A stretch of 6,505 bases of DNA from Pseudomonadota bacterium. Lineage in GTDB: Bacteria; Pseudomonadota; Alphaproteobacteria; Sphingomonadales; Sphingomonadaceae. The notes under the pieces are model-generated. The model ran no database searches. It saw only the letters and a list, made by a program, of their open reading frames with translations, and had not been told where the DNA came from. The position numbers were made by a program, and so were the translations under genes. The stretch's first letter is position 1. Every line of letters begins with the position of its first letter. This document shows positions 6,209-6,505 of this stretch, in pieces. Location of the stretch: contig JAEWJQ010000035.1 in the NCBI GenBank assembly GCA_023386515.1, positions 1-6,505 on the forward strand, in the 5' to 3' direction.

Positions 6209-6505
6209 ATGCCCTTTCAATCCCCTTGGCAGCAGGCCGGCGGCAGCAGCGGCGGTGCCGACGACATCGAGTTCGAGATCAAGGGGGAGGAGCTGCAGTT
6301 CCTCGAGATCGAGCTCGATCCGGGCGAAAGTGCGGTGGCGGAGGCCGGCGCGATGGTGTGGAAGGACGCCTCCGTCGCGATGACCACCGTGTTCGGGGAC
6401 GGCAGCGGCGACCAGGATGGCGGCTTCATGGGCAAGTTGCTCGGCGCCGGGCGACGGCTGGTGACCGGCGAGAGCCTGTTCACCACCGTCTTCACGCACG
6501 AGGGC
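6209..6505 (+). CDS. TIGR00266/AIM24-family protein, N-terminal part (3' end outside window)
   Basis: The first 99 residues of this protein are visible and the frame is still open at the window's end. It belongs to the TIGR00266 family, related to AIM24, a mitochondrial inner-membrane protein; the bacterial members are about 220-270 residues, form a beta-rich fold and have no established biochemical role. The family signature is clear: LEIELDPGESAVAEAGAMVW at 32-51, followed by the Gly-rich linker at 63-81 and the GESLFTTVFTHEG block at 87-99. A Gln/Gly/Ser-rich lead of about 17 residues precedes the domain, and no signal peptide or membrane segment is seen. The ATG at 6209 is supported by GGGAG at 6198-6202, six bases upstream. 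Confidence 0.88.
   Translation, partial: MPFQSPWQQAGGSSGGADDIEFEIKGEELQFLEIELDPGESAVAEAGAMVWKDASVAMTTVFGDGSGDQDGGFMGKLLGAGRRLVTGESLFTTVFTHEG

Noticed and set aside
1..6505. Mobile elements, tRNA genes, CRISPR arrays, or a defence island
   Set aside because: No transposase, integrase, inverted terminal repeats, tRNA-like folds or spaced repeats were seen. Genes are tightly packed and base composition looks uniform, as in a core region.

Overview
This is a very GC-rich chromosomal stretch from an alphaproteobacterium, most likely a sphingomonad (Sphingomonas or a close relative). The taxonomic call is an inference from protein style and gene content: a fused IspDF, a stand-alone CinA C-terminal domain protein, and a RatA/Coq10-like gene overlapping lipA. 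There are no tRNA or rRNA genes, no insertion sequences, no CRISPR array and no intergenic gap over about 140 bases.

Layout, left to right. (1) A plus-strand operon at 1-1754 holds the 3' two thirds of ispDF (isoprenoid precursor synthesis), a 173-residue secreted protein of unknown function, and a pncC/cinA-C gene (pyridine nucleotide salvage). Its genes are joined by two ATGA stop/start overlaps. (2) A minus-strand pair converges on it: lipA (lipoyl synthase) at 2160-3113, then ratA, a START-like protein, at 1715-2173. The ratA gene overlaps lipA at its 5' end and pncC at its 3' end. (3) Divergent from lipA is a beta-class carbonic anhydrase gene (3232-3861) with a strong ribosome binding site and a GTG start. 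(4) A GC-rich hairpin at 3873-3902 separates it from a convergent minus-strand pair: an APC-superfamily permease (4658-6070) followed by an overlapping single-domain PPK2 polyphosphate kinase (3910-4680). (5) A 138-base divergent region leads to the 5' part of a TIGR00266/AIM24-family gene (6209 onward), which runs off the window.

Most of this is core metabolism: isoprenoids, lipoate, NAD salvage, CO2/bicarbonate balance and polyphosphate/nucleotide balance. I found no convincing undescribed multi-gene system. The points worth a second look are the uncharacterised four-cysteine secreted protein inside the ispDF-pncC operon, the permease-PPK2 operon whose kinase is a single-domain form resembling the usually tandem class II enzymes, a 12-bp tandem duplication that alters two proteins at once, and a possible leaderless lipA transcript.
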